This document shows, piece after piece, positions 1 through 13,565 of a stretch of DNA of 64,000 bases (its first letter is position 1; the number at the start of each line of letters is the position of its first letter). Under the pieces are notes generated by a model that was not told the DNA's origin, searched no databases, and saw only the letters and a list, made by a program, of their open reading frames with translations. The translations under genes were made by a program, and so were the position numbers. The stretch spans positions 5,912,104-5,976,103 of the forward strand of contig OY997653.1 in NCBI GenBank assembly GCA_963921795.1. The letters run 5' to 3'. The stretch is from Nannobrachium achirus (Eukaryota; Chordata; Actinopteri; Myctophiformes; Myctophidae).

Positions 1-302
1 CTATGTTAAATACTCACAATGACTCTGATGGACCAATCAGGGTGGTGGTGGGGGGAGGGATCAACAATAGACAGAAACTGGATAATGCTTTGTTAACTGT
101 CCCACTAAGTCCCTGCTAGTCTGAACAAACATCACCTTCCCTCTCATAACACTACTACTACTACATTTATATAAAGCTGCTCTTGCATTTGAATTCAAGT
201 CTGACACAAGTTAAGGTTAACTTAGGTAGTATTTCATTTTGCTGGCTTTTAGGGTCTGTGTGTGAGTGTTTAGGCTCACAAATTATTATAATTGTCAGTG
301 AC

Positions 303-343
<41 letters not shown>

Positions 344-395
344 ATATCTATCTATCTATCTATCTATCCATCTATCCATCTATCCATCCATCTAT
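303..395. repeat. (TATC)n microsatellite
   Basis: Tetranucleotide array with a few TATCCATC variants at its right end. It mirrors the GATA array at 4241-4309 in the opposite arm of the palindromic element. Confidence 0.95.
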
Positions 396-2395
396 TTATT
401 TATACTTACTGTTTACATTTTCTATAAATATGTATTTCTATATAAAACTCAGTTGTGTGGAGTTATTGTGTGCCTTTTCTTGTAGCTAAAGAGTCCATTT
501 GTTCACTAGACATTAAGTCAAGGTTACTATTTTGAGTTGAAGCTAAGTGTTTTATTGCTTTGTGGTTTAACATGATCTAAAAGGCAAATTCATTGTTATG
601 GTTACTTTAGAAGACTGCTTTTGCATTCATGAGTTAAAGAGAGCCAAGCTAATTCAAATAGTTAAGTTAAAGGAACACAAAACATGACCTAACTCACAGC
701 TGTCATTGGACAGACAGTTACAACATACTCTTATCTTTCACAGAACAGACAATTATCATTTATTTTATCTATTTGAGACTATGTAGCTGCTCTAGGGGAA
801 ATAGAGCATTATATCAGCCTATTCAATTGATAATGACCAATGGGTGCCAGTTTCTAAGTAGTTAAAGCATATTAACATAACAATATATGTGGCCTAGACA
901 TGGATATTGCCCAATCAACTCGTAATCTACAGAAATGTCCACCACATCACACAGTATAAAACCTAGTAGGCTTAGTGGATTACCTATGTTAAATCATGTC
1001 AGGTTAGTTTGGTTCAAGGTTCAAGTATAATAATTTATGAGACAAAAATGTAAACAGCACAAATGTACAATCACATCTAGGCTAGAATGATAACATAAAG
1101 TCCTGACTACTCCTTGTTATTGTGGTCCTACATACTACAATGATTAGTTTGGATGCATTGCTTCTATCATGTCCAATTAAAAATAAATACATTACATACA
1201 TACAGAAATCTGCCTTCTCATGTATTGTATTAGTGACATTCATTATAAATAGTAAAATAACAGGACAGAGCAAAAAAGGCCTCTGTTGTGTCTTTATCTG
1301 ATCACATGCAATCAGACACTGCACAGCAATATATAAACTTTATTACAGGCTCAAGGCCCACAGGGTAAGAAGACAATACATTACAAAGATAATAATTTAA
1401 AAAAAAAAAATAACAGAGAGTACATTCACCGAGCCCCACCGGAGCTAAAGAGGCACTCATGCCACTCATGCCAGTGTCCACTAATGGTAGACGTGTACCT
1501 GACAAAGCTACACCCAGGGTCTGTCATCAGTCCCTGGAACAATCTGAAATAATGTATCTTTCCTGTGGCTGTACACAAACAACATCAGAAAGTAATTTAA
1601 CATACAACAATGTAAGGGATTCCTCTCTATTAAAAGCAAAATCATCACCGGGTCAAAGTTGTTGCTTGGTTCTCCCCATATAAAGGCATGTAGGTAACAG
1701 TAACATGATATTATGTCATGAATGATAAAAGTAATGTTTAAACACTTTGATGTGTGTGAGTTTATCTGGAGACTTACTCAGTCTGTGACTTACAGAGATC
1801 TTGATGGTCTTTGGGTTCCACCTGTTCATCAGAATTGCCGCTGGTGCCGTCTAGAGATTTCATCTTCACTTGAAGTCTGGAGTCTTGAAATGATGTACAG
1901 TGTATTCTGGACAGTTGTGGACACTCTGCAACTAACCTAACCTAACACACACTATGTGTTAATGTTGATCAATATAATAGTGTAAAAATACAAAGTTAAG
2001 TAGACCTAAGTAAGAAATAGTAAATACATTGTAATAATACATTGAATGGGAAATGAAGGAAAACAAATGCAACTCAGCATTGAATTTATGGCAAACATTT
2101 TGCTACTCAACCCTTTCCAAATAATATACAATTAAGAAGTGGGATGTTCCACTTAGTAAGAGAAATAATTAATGAAATATTACATTTTTAAAAAGCTAGA
2201 AGACTCACCTATTATAGTAACCATGTGAATTGCTAATAATGTTATGGGTCAGATGTGTAAAGATCTATCACATTGTATTGTTCTTTTCAGACTCAACAAC
2301 AATAATAATGATGATGTTATTTAAATGCTGATCAATGTGTGAATCTGGCTCTTATCAGGTGTGTGTTTTCTCTCCCTGTCCTGTGCTGTCCTCAG

Positions 2396-3215
2396 TTAAA
2401 CCAAGACAGTGCTGTTGTGACCAATGTGGAAAAAGCCTTCAGCTCAATTTATTATCTCAAAGTAGACCAGAGAATTCATACCGGAGTGAAGCCATTCCGC
2501 TGTGAACAATGTGGGAAGTATTTTGCTCGGTCTGGACAATTAAAAGATCATGAGCGTTCACATACTGGAGAGAAACCTTATTGTTGTGACCAGTGCGGGA
2601 AAAGATTTGTTCAAAAGGGGATTTTAAAAGAACACCAGAGAATTCACACTAGAGAGAAGCCCTATTGCTGTGACCAGTGTGGGAAAAGCTTTACTCGATT
2701 GTCTTATCTCAAAATACATGAACGAATTCACACAGAAGAGAAACCATACAGCTGTGTCCAATGTGGGGAAAAGTTCAGTTTAATGGCTGCTCTGAAAGTA
2801 AACCAGAGATTTCACACCGAAGAAAAGCCTTACTGCTGTGAACACTGTGGCAAACGTTTCACTGTAAAATCTAGCCTCGTACAACACAAGAAGATTCACA
2901 CTTGAGAGAGACCTTATTGCTGAAAATCCACACTGGTGAGAAGCCATATACTGCTGTGTCCAGTGTGAGAAAAGGTTCAGTGATATGCATCATCTCAAAG
3001 CACACCAGAAAAATCACACTGGAAAGAAACCTTATTGCTGTGACCAGCGTGGAAAGAGCTTTCCTAGACTGGAACATATCAAAATACACCAACAAATTCA
3101 CACCGGAGAGAAACCTTATATCTGTAACCAATGTGGGGAAAGCTCTGTCAGGTACACGTCTACCGTTAGAGGACACTGGCATGAGTGCCTCTTTAGCTCC
3201 GGCGGGGCTTGGTGA
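2396..3215 (+). pseudogene. C2H2 zinc-finger (ZNF-type) terminal exon, decayed, copy A
   Basis: A pyrimidine-rich acceptor ending CAG at 2395 precedes an exon encoding a tandem C2H2 array with TGEKP-like linkers and [16 protein letters not shown] finger starts. Five finger units lie upstream of an in-frame TGA at 2903-2905, which replaces the glycine codon of a linker. More fingers follow in shifted frames, and the last finger breaks off at 3141, where the right inverted arm begins. The first finger is already frameshifted (DSAVVTNVEKAF in place of a CC-DQCGKSF reading). One finger has an Asn where a zinc-binding His is expected (LKVNQRFH). Copy A also lacks about 57 bp near 2924. Such proteins normally bind DNA in the nucleus; this copy cannot make the full array. 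Confidence 0.85.
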
Positions 3216-3293
3216 ATGTAATCTCTGTTGTTGTTTTTTTAATTATTATCTTTGTAATGTATTGTCTTCTTACCCTGTGGGCCTTGAGCCTGT

Positions 3294-3299
3294 AATAAA
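3294..3299 (+). promoter_or_regulatory. Candidate polyadenylation signal AATAAA
   Basis: AATAAA lies about 80 bp after the last zinc-finger reading frame and is followed by a GT-rich stretch (GTGTGAGTGTCTG). This is consistent with the 3' end of the transcript that carried the zinc-finger exon. It lies inside the right inverted arm, so a complementary TTTATT occurs in the left arm near 1338. Confidence 0.4.
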
Positions 3300-4240
3300 G
3301 TATTGCTGTGCAGTGTGAGTGTCTGATTGCATGTGATCAGATAAAGACACAACAGAGGCCTTTTTTGCTCTGTCCTGTTATTTTACTATTTATAATGAAT
3401 GTCACTAATACAATACAGGAGAAGGCAGGTTTCTGTGTATGTAATGTATTTTTTTTTAATTGGACATGATAGAAGCAATGCATCCAAACTAATTATTGTA
3501 GTATTTAGGACCACAATAATAAGGAGTAGTCAGGACTTTGTTATCATTCTAGCCTAGATGTGATTGTACATTTGTGCTGTTTACATTTTTGTCTCATAAA
3601 TTATTATACTTGAACCTTGAACCAAACTAACCTGACATGATTTAACATAGGTAATCCACTAAGCCTACTAGGTTGTATATTGTGTGATGTGGTGGACATT
3701 TCTGTAGATTACGAGTTGATTGGGCAATATCCATGTCTAGGCCACATATATTGTTATGTTAATATGCTTTAACTACTTAGAAACTGGCACCCATTGGTCA
3801 TTATCAATTGAATAGGCGGATATAATGCTCTATTCCCCCTAGAGCAGCTACATAGTCTCAAATAGATAAAATAAATGATAATTGTCTGTTCCGTGAAAGA
3901 TAAGAGTATGTTGTAACTGTCTGTCCAATGGCAGCTGTGAGTTAGGTCATGTTTTGTGTTCCTTTAACTTAACTCTTTGAATTAGCTTGGCTCTCTTTTT
4001 AACTCATGAATGCAAAAGCAGTCTTCTAAAGTAACCATAACAATGAATTTGCCTTTTAGATCATGTTAAACCACAAAGCAATAAAACACTTAGCTTCAAC
4101 TCAAAATAGTAACCTTGACTTAATGTCTAGTGAACAAATGGACTCTTTAGCTACAAGAAAAGGCACACAATAACTCCACACAACTAAGTTTTATATAGAA
4201 ATACATATTTATAGAAAATGTAAACAGTAAGTATAAATAA

Positions 4241-4267
4241 ATAGATGGATGGATAGATGGATAGATG

Positions 4268-4309
<42 letters not shown>
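4241..4309. repeat. (GATA)n microsatellite
   Basis: Right-arm counterpart of the TATC array at 303-395. Confidence 0.95.
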
Positions 4310-4673
4310 GTCACTTAATGACAATTATAATAATTTGTGAGCCTACACACTCACACACAGACCCTAAAAGCCAGCAAAATGAAATACTACCTAAGTTAAC
4401 CTTAACTTGTGTCAGACTTGAATTCAAATGCAAGAGCAGCTTTATATAAATGTAGTAGTAGTGTTATGAGAGGGAAGGTGATGTTTGTTCAGACTAGCAG
4501 GGACTTAGGTGGGACAGTTAACAAAGCATTATCCAGTTTCTGTCTATTGTTGATCCCTCCCCCACCACCACTCTGATTGGTCCATGACACAGTCATGACA
4601 CAGTTCCATGTGTGCAAGTTCCTGAGGCTGAACTCTCTTCTGGACTAAAGGTGAAGTATAAATAAATAGATAC

Positions 4674-4675
4674 GG

Positions 4676-4738
<63 letters not shown>
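4674..4738. repeat. (GATA)n microsatellite
   Basis: Second GATA array near the outer end of the right arm. The counterpart in unit B is at 12307-12376, and the TATC array at 6990-7033 is its mirror in the next left arm. Confidence 0.95.
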
Positions 4739-5059
4739 TAGGTTGATGCACCAATTGATGCAGGTTAGAGTTGTCCTATCTAAAAAAGAAGGTAATATTT
4801 GAATTCTCCATCAAAAAATACATACAATAGACATCCAATTTGTTTTTTTAGATGGATAGGGTACAATTGGCAATTATAAAATACCAATTGATGCAGGTTA
4901 GAGTTGTCCTATGCAAAAAAGAAGGTCATATTTGAATTCTCCATCAAAAAATACATGAAATAGACACCCTTTTTTTTTTCGCGGCCTTTTTTTCGCAGCC
5001 TCGTCCATGGACCTAACTGTACTGTACATATTCTATATGTTCTATATCTATGAATTATA

Positions 5060-5115
5060 GACCGTTTGCGTCCGCGGCCTCGTCCACGGCCTCGTCCCCG
5101 GCCGTCTGCGTCCAC

Positions 5116-5146
<31 letters not shown>

Positions 5147-5248
5147 TCCACGGCCGGGACGGCTGGCCGTTTGCGTCCGTGGACGCGAGGCCGCGTACAC
5201 GGACGTTTTTTTCGCGTCCATGGACGTGGACGCGCCGGCCAACGGCTC
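5060..5248. repeat. CpG-rich degenerate 10-12 bp repeat block, copy A
   Basis: About 190 bp built from variants of CGTCCACGGCCG, with many CpG and CCGCGG sites, inside otherwise AT-rich DNA. The block reads through in several frames on both strands (Arg/Pro/Thr/Ala-rich), which is a composition effect and not evidence of coding. The second half is partly the reverse complement of the first (CGTCCGTGGACG), so it can fold. A 49-bp inverted repeat brackets the wider region (5008-5056 against 5877-5925). Confidence 0.8.
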
Positions 5249-5804
5249 TTGCTGGGAGAGTTCACACTTCAGATATGCTATTTATATCATTGCGTTCACA
5301 CAGGTCTGCTCTCTGATTTGATCCAAATATCTAAGCTGTGTGATGTATATATTCTGAGTTAAAACTACAAATATCTATAAATGTCCCTCTCCACTCTACT
5401 GATTGAGACAGCTGTGTTTAAAGGCCTGTCTGTCATTGGCTGTTCGGTGGTGCTGCAAAGTAACCAAGTACATTTACTCAAGTATATACAAGTACTTTTA
5501 CTCTACTTTCCATTTTTGTTTCTCATACTCTACTATAAATACAGCATTTGACAGCTTCAGTTACTTGTTACTTTGCAGATTTTATTATTAATAAAAAACA
5601 TAGATGGACCACTTAATACTGTAATCCTATGAAGTTGAGCTACAATGTGCAGTGTTGTGAGCTTGTAGATGAAAAAGTTATGTTTATGAAAAAGCTTTTC
5701 ATTGGCTATTTATCTGGTTCTCTAAGTGTGGTTCAGGGAAGCCCAGGGGTCCCAGGGGGAGCATTGCTGATTCCCAAAATGTGGTTTGGGGACCCTCAAA
5801 GTGT

Positions 5805-5806
<2 letters not shown>

Positions 5807-5876
<70 letters not shown>
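5807..5876. repeat. (AC)n microsatellite, copy A
   Basis: About 35 AC dinucleotides, longer than the matching tract in copy B. Confidence 0.95.
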
Positions 5877-5879
<3 letters not shown>

Positions 5880-5908
5880 ATTCATAGATATAGAACATAT
5901 AGAATATG

Positions 5909-6833
5909 TACAGTACAGTTAGGTACAGTAGAGTACAGTAAAGTAAAGTAAGGTACAATACAGTAAGGTACAATACAGTAGTGTACAGTAAGGTACAGTA
6001 GAGTACAGTACAGTAAGATACAATACAGCAAGGTACAGTAGAGTACAGCAAAGTACAGTACAATAAAGTACAGTCATAGTAGAGTACAGTACAATAAGGT
6101 ACAGTCAGGTACAGTAGAGTACAGTAGATTACATACAAGTACAGTACAGTAAGGTACAGTAAGGTAGTCAGGTACAGTAGAGTACAGTAAGGTATAGTAG
6201 AGTACATTAAAGTACAGTACAGTACAGTAAGGTACAGTAGAGTACAATAAAGTAAAGTACAGTAAGGTAGAGTAAGGTACAGTAGAGTACATTAAAGTAC
6301 AGTACAGTAAGGTACAGTAGAGTACATTAAAGTACAGTACAGTAAGGTACAATACAGTACGGTACAGCAGAGTACAGTAGAGTAAGGTACCGCAGAGTAC
6401 AGTAAAGTACAGTACAGTAAGGTACAGTAAAGTACAGTACAGTAAGGTTCATTACAGTACAGTACAGTAAGGTCCAGTAGTGTACAGTAAAGTACAGTAA
6501 AGTGCAGTAGAGTACAGTACAGTAAGGTACAGTACAGTAAGGTACAGTATAGTACAGCGAAGTACAGTACAGTAAGGTACAGTACTGTACAGCACAGTAA
6601 GGTACAGTACAGTAAGGTAAAGTACAGTAAGGTAGGGTACAGTACAGCACAGTAAGGTACAGTAAGGTACAGTACAGTAAGGTACAGTACAGTAAGGTAC
6701 AGTACAGGACAGTACAGTAAGGTACGGTACAGTACAGTACAGTACGGTACAGTACAGTACAGTAAAGTACATTACAGTACAGTACTGTACTTACTGTACT
6801 ATACTGTACTGTACTGTACTGTACTGTACTGTA
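5909..6833. repeat. TACAG-type minisatellite, copy A
   Basis: About 0.9 kb of imperfect GTACAGTA, GTAAG and GTAGA pentamer variants. Near 6780 the array switches strand from CAGTA to TACTG units, so its right end can fold back on the preceding part. Long Tyr/Leu/Cys/Thr readings on the minus strand are artefacts of the repeat. Confidence 0.95.
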
Positions 6834-6990
6834 CTGCATCAATTGGTATTTTATAATTGCCAATTGTACCCTATCCATCTCAAAAACAAATTGGATGTCT
6901 ATTGTATGTATTTTTTCATGGGGAATTCAAATGTTACCTTCTTTTTTAGATAGGACAACTCTAACCTGCATCAATTGATGCATCAACCTA

Positions 6991-7034
<44 letters not shown>

Positions 7035-7407
7035 ACTTCAACTTTAGTCCAGAAGAGAGTTCAGCCTCAGGAACTTGCACACATGGAACTGTGTCATGAC
7101 TGTGTCATGGAGCTAAACATGGCTATGTTAAATACTCACAATGAGTCTGATGGACCAATCACAATAGACAGAAACTGGATAATTCTTTGTTAACTGTCCC
7201 ACCTAAGTCCCTGCTAGTCTGAACAAACATCACCTTCCCTTTCATAATACTACTACTACTACTACATTTATATAAAGCTGCTCTTGCATTTGAATTCAAG
7301 TCTGACACAAGTTAAGGTTAACTTAGGTAGTATTTCATTTTGCTGGCTTTTAGGGTCTGTGTGTGAGTGTGTAGGCTCACAAATTATTATAATTGTCATT
7401 AAGTGAC

Positions 7408-7449
<42 letters not shown>

Positions 7450-7867
7450 CATCTATCCATCTATTTATTTATACTTCACCTTTAGTCCAGAAGAGAGTTC
7501 AGCCTCAGGAACTTGCACACATGGAACTGTGTCATGACTGTGTCATGGAGCTAAAACAGAGCTATGTTAAATACTCACAATGACTCTGATGGACCAATCA
7601 GGGTGGTGGTGGGGGGAGGGATCAACAATAGACAGAAACTGGATAATGCTTTGTTAACTGTCCCACTAAGTCCCTGCTAGTCTGAACAAACATCACCTTC
7701 CCTCTCATAACACTACTACTACTACATTTATATAAAGCTGCTCTTGCATTTGAATTCAAGTCTGACACAAGTTAAGGTTAACTTAGGTAGTATTTCATTT
7801 TGCTGGCTTTTAGGGTCTGTGTGTGTGTTTAGTGTTTAGGCTCACAAATTATTATAATTGTCAGTGA

Positions 7868-7868
7868 C

Positions 7869-7958
<90 letters not shown>

Positions 7959-7960
7959 CA
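7868..7960. repeat. (TATC)n microsatellite
   Basis: Equivalent of the 303-395 array in unit B but longer in pure TATC units. Further short TATC arrays lie at 6990-7033 and 7408-7452, and GATA arrays at 11877-11945 and 12307-12376. Confidence 0.95.
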
Positions 7961-9977
7961 TCCATCTATCCATCTATTTATTTATACTTACTGTTTACAT
8001 TTTCTATAAATATTTATTTCTATATAAAACTCAGTTGTGTGGAGTTATTGTGTGCCTTTTCTTGTAGCTAAAGAGTCCATTTGTTCACTAGACATTAAGT
8101 CAAGGTTACTATTTTGAGTTGAAGCTAAGTGTTTTATTGCTTTGTGGTTTAACATGATCTAAAAGGCAAATTCATTGTTATGGTTACTTTAGAAGACTGC
8201 TTTTGCATTCATGAGTTAAAAAGAGAGCCAAGCTAATTCAAATAGTTAAGTTAAAGGAATACAAAACATGACCTAACTCACAGCTGTCATTGGACAGACA
8301 GTTACAACATACTCTTATCTTTCACAGAACAGACAATTATCATTTATTTTATCTATTTGAGACTATGTAGCTGCTCTAGGGGAAATAGAGCATTATATCA
8401 GCCTATTCAATTGATAATGACCAATGGGTGCCAGTTTCTAAGTAGTTAAAGCATATTAACATAACAATATATGTGGCCTAGACATGGATATTGCCCAATC
8501 AACTCGTAATCTACAGAAATGTCCACCACATCACACAGTATAAAACCTAGTAGGCTTAGTGGATTACCTATGTTAAATCATGTCAGGTTAGTTTGGTTCA
8601 AGGTTCAAGTATAATAATTTATGAGACAAAAATGTAAACAGCACAAATGTACAATCACATCTAGGCTAGAATGATAACATAAAGTCCTGACTACTCCTTG
8701 TTATTGTGGTCCTACATACTACAATGATTAGTTTGGATGCATTGCTTCTATCATGTCCAATTAAAAATAAATACATTACATACATACAGAAATCTGCCTT
8801 CTCATGTATTGTATTAGTGACATTCATTATAAATAGTAAAATAACAGGACAGAGCAAAAAAGGCCTCTGTTGTGTCTTTATCTGATCACATGCAATCAGA
8901 CACTGCACAGCAATATATAAACTTTATTACAGGCTCAAGGCCCACAGGGTAAGAAGACAATACATTACAAAGATAATAATTTAAAAAAACAACAACAGAG
9001 AGTACATTCACCGAGCCCCACCGGAGCTAAAGAGGCACTCATGCCACTCATGCCAGTGTCCACTAATGGTAGACGTGTACCTGACAAAGCTACATCCAGG
9101 GTCTGTCATCAGTCCCTGGAACAATCTGAAACAATGTATCTTTCCTGTGGCTGTACACAAACAACATCAGAAAGTAATTTAACATACAACAATGTAAGGG
9201 ATTCCTCTCTATTAAAAGCAAAATCATCACCGGGTCAAAGTTGTTGCTTGGTTCTCCCCATATAAAGGCATGTAGGTAACAGTAACATGATATTATGTCA
9301 TGAATGATAAAAGTAATGTTTAAACACTTTGATGTGTGTGAGTTTATCTGGAGACTTACTCAGTCTGTGACTTACAGAGATCTTGATGGTCTTTGGGTTC
9401 CACCTGTTCATCAGAATTGCCGCTGGTGCCGTCTAGAGATTTCATCTTCACTTGAAGTCTGGAGTCTTGAAATGATGTACAGTGTATTCTGGACAGTTGT
9501 GGACACTCTGCAACTAACCTAACCTAACACACACTATGTGTTAATGTTGATCAATATAATAGTGTAAAAATACAAAGTTAAGTAGACCTAAGTAAGAAAT
9601 AGTAAATACATTGTAATAATACATTGAATGGGAAATGAAGGAAAACAAATGCAACTCAGCATTGAATTTATGGCAAACATTTTGCTACTCAACCCTTTCC
9701 AAATAATATACAATTAAGAAGTGGGATGTTCCACTTAGTAAGAGAAATAATTAATGAAATATTACATTTTTAAAAAGCTAGAAGACTCACCTATTATAGT
9801 AACCATGTGAATTGCTAATAATGTTATGGGTCAGATGTGTAAAGATCTATCACATTGTATTGTTCTTTTCAGACTCAACAACAATAATAATGATGATGTT
9901 ATTTAAATGCTGATCAATGTGTGAATCTGGCTCTTATCAGGTGTGTGTTTTCTCTCCCTGTCCTGTGCTGTCCTCAG

Positions 9978-10949
<972 letters not shown>

Positions 10950-11903
10950 TGAGTGTCTGATTGCATGTGATCAGATAAAGACACAACAGAGGCCTTTTTT
11001 GCTCTGTCCTGTTATTTTACTATTTATAATGAATGTCACTAATACAATACAGGAGAAGGCAGGTTTCTGTATGTATGTAATGTATTTTTTTTTAATTGGA
11101 CATGATAGAAGCAATGCATCCAAACTAATTATTGTAGTATTTAGGACCACAATAATAAGGAGTAGTCAGGACTTTGTTATCATTCTAGCCTAGATGTGAT
11201 TGTACATTTGTGCTGTTTACATTTTTGTCTCATAAATTATTATACTTGAACCTTGAACCAAACTAACCTGACATGATTTAACATAGGTAATCCACTAAGC
11301 CTACTAGGTTGTATATTGTGTGATGTGGTGGACATTTCTGTAGATTACGAGTTGATTGGGCAATATCCATGTCTAGGCCACATATATTGTTATGTTAATA
11401 TGCTTTAACTACTTAGAAACTGGCACCCATTGGTCATTATCAATTGAATAGGCTGATATAATGCTCTATTCCCCCTAGAGCAGCTACATAGTCTCAAATA
11501 GATAAAATAAATGATAATTGTCTGTTCCGTGAAAGATAAGAGTATGTTGTAACTGTCTGTCCAATGGCAGCTGTGAGTTAGGTCATGTTTTGTGTTCCTT
11601 TAACTTAACTATTTGAATTAGCTTGGCTCTCTTTTTAACTCATGAATGCAAAAGCAGTCTTCTAAAGTAACCATAACAATGAATTTGCCTTTTAGATCAT
11701 GTTAAACCACAAAGCAATAAAACACTTAGCTTCAACTCAAAATAGTAACCTTGACTTAATGTCTAGTGAACAAATGGACTCTTTAGCTACAAGAAAAGGC
11801 ACACAATAACTCCACACAACTAAGTTTTATATAGAAATACATATTTATAGAAAATGTAAACAGTAAGTATAAATAAATAGATGGATGGATAGATGGATAG
11901 ATG

Positions 11904-11945
<42 letters not shown>

Positions 11946-12312
11946 GTCACTTAATGACAATTATAATAATTTGTGAGCCTACACACTCACACACAGACCC
12001 TAAAAGCCAGCAAAATGAAATACTACCTAAGTTAACCTTAACTTGTGTCAGACTTGAATTCAAATGCAAGAGCAGCTTTATATAAATGTAGTAGTAGTGT
12101 TATGAGAGGGAAGGTGATGTTTGTTCAGACTAGCAGGGACTTAGGTGGGACAGTTAACAAAGCATTATCCAGTTTCTGTCTATTGTTGATCCCTCCCCCC
12201 ACCACCACTCTGATTGGTCCATGACACAGTCATGACACAGTTCCATGTGTGCAAGTTCCTGAGGCTGAACTCTCTTCTGGACTAAAGGTGAAGTATAAAT
12301 AAATAGATACGG

Positions 12313-12375
<63 letters not shown>

Positions 12376-12696
12376 TAGGTTGATGCACCAATTGATGCAG
12401 GTTAGAGTTGTCCTATCTAAAAAAGAAGGTAATATTTGAATTCTCCATCAAAAAATACATACAATAGACATCCAATTTGTTTTTTTAGATGGATAGGGTA
12501 CAATTGGCAATTATAAAATACCAATTGATGCAGGTTAGAGTTGTCCTATGCAAAAAAGAAGGTCATATTTGAATTCTCCATCAAAAAATACATGAAATAG
12601 ACACCCTTTTTTTTTTCGCGGCCTTTTTTTCGCAGCCTCGTCCATGGACCTAACTGTACTGTACATATTCTATATGTTCTATATCTATGAATTATA

Positions 12697-12752
12697 GACC
12701 GTTTGCGTCCGCGGCCTCGTCCACGGCCTCGTCCCCGGCCGTCTGCGTCCAC

Positions 12753-12783
<31 letters not shown>

Positions 12784-12885
12784 TCCACGGCCGGGACGGC
12801 TGGCCGTTTGCGTCCGTGGACGCGAGGCCGCGTACACGGACGTTTTTTTCGCGTCCATGGACGTGGACGCGGCGGCCAACGGCTC
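12697..12885. repeat. CpG-rich degenerate repeat block, copy B
   Basis: Duplicate of 5060-5248 with essentially the same sequence. One visible change is GCGCCGGCC to GCGGCGGCC near its right end. Confidence 0.8.
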
Positions 12886-13472
12886 TTGCTGGGAGAGTTC
12901 ACACTTCAGATATGCTATTTATATCATTGCGTTCACACAGGTCTGCTCTCTGATTTGATCCAAATATCTAAGCTGTGTGATGTATATATTCTGAGTTAAA
13001 ACTACAAATATCTATAAATGTCCCTCTCCACTCTACTGATTGAGACAGCTGTGTTTAAAGGCCTGTCTGTCATTGGCTGTTCGGTGGTGCTGCAAAGTAA
13101 CCAAGTACATTTACTCAAGTATATACAAGTACTTGTACCTACAGAAAAAAAAATTAAAGGTACTTTTACTCTACTTTCCATTTTTGTTTCTCATACTCTA
13201 CTATAAATACAGCATTTGACAGCTTCAGTTACTTGTTACTTTGCAGATTTTATTATTAATAAAAAACATAGATGGACCACTTAATACTGTAATCCTATGA
13301 AGTTGAGCTACAATGTGCAGTGTTGTGAGCTTGTAGATGAAAAAGTTATGTTTATGAAAAAGCTTTTCATTGGCTATTTATCTGGTTCTCTAAGTGTGGT
13401 TCAGGGAAGCCCAGGGGTCCCAGGGGGAGCATTGCTGATTCCCAAAATGTGGTTTGGGGACCCTCAAAGTGT

Positions 13473-13476
<4 letters not shown>

Positions 13477-13535
<59 letters not shown>
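13477..13535. repeat. (AC)n microsatellite, copy B
   Basis: About 29 AC dinucleotides; counterpart of 5807-5876. Confidence 0.95.
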
Positions 13536-13537
<2 letters not shown>

Positions 13538-13565
13538 ATTCATAGATATAGAACATATAGAATAT

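Larger units (their letters stand above)
1..4894. mobile_element. Palindromic element with long inverted arms, copy A (left end outside window)
   Basis: Bases 1-1509 and 3141-about 4590 are reverse complements of one another over about 1.5 kb, and a 1.6-kb centre holds a zinc-finger exon. Aligned landmarks on opposite strands include the tract around 1418-1509 against 3141-3225, the tract near 961-1030 against 3600-3680, and the TATC microsatellite at 303-395 against GATA at 4241-4309. Copy B (6836-12531) shows the outer ends. No transposase is encoded. A foldback element, a giant-TIR non-autonomous transposon or an inverted segmental duplication are all possible; which one is inference. Confidence 0.7.
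1..6833. repeat. Tandem segmental duplication, unit A (left-truncated by window)
   Basis: This stretch is repeated almost base for base at 7562-14493. Position 1 aligns with 7562, the zinc-finger exon at 2396 with 9978, the CpG-rich block at 5060 with 12697, and the CA repeat at 5807 with 13477. The offset drifts only through microsatellite length and small indels. One difference is a loss of about 57 bp near 2924 in unit A relative to unit B. The near identity, including in non-coding DNA, implies a very recent duplication with a period of about 7.6 kb. The array may continue left of the window. Confidence 0.92.

Noticed and set aside
301..395. Ser-Ile-Tyr-Leu repeat peptides from TATC arrays
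   Set aside because: Microsatellite translation, no gene.
1722..1940. 72-codon frame conserved in both tandem units (also 9304-9522)
   Set aside because: Conservation is explained by recent duplication of the whole unit. No motif, and the surrounding non-coding DNA is equally conserved.
2339..2905. Zinc-finger frame as a functional gene
   Set aside because: The first finger is frameshifted, ligand residues are lost, a TGA lies in a linker, and the array ends at the inverted-arm border. Classified as pseudogene.
4909..5362. Arg/Pro/Thr-rich open frames on both strands (also 12546-12999)
   Set aside because: They arise from the CpG-rich CGTCCACGGC repeats and are open in opposite frames simultaneously, so composition explains them.
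5722..6878. Long minus-strand open frames rich in Tyr, Leu, Cys and Thr (also 13464-14776)
   Set aside because: They are translations of the TACAG minisatellite, whose five-base unit avoids stops in several frames. No complexity, start context or homology.
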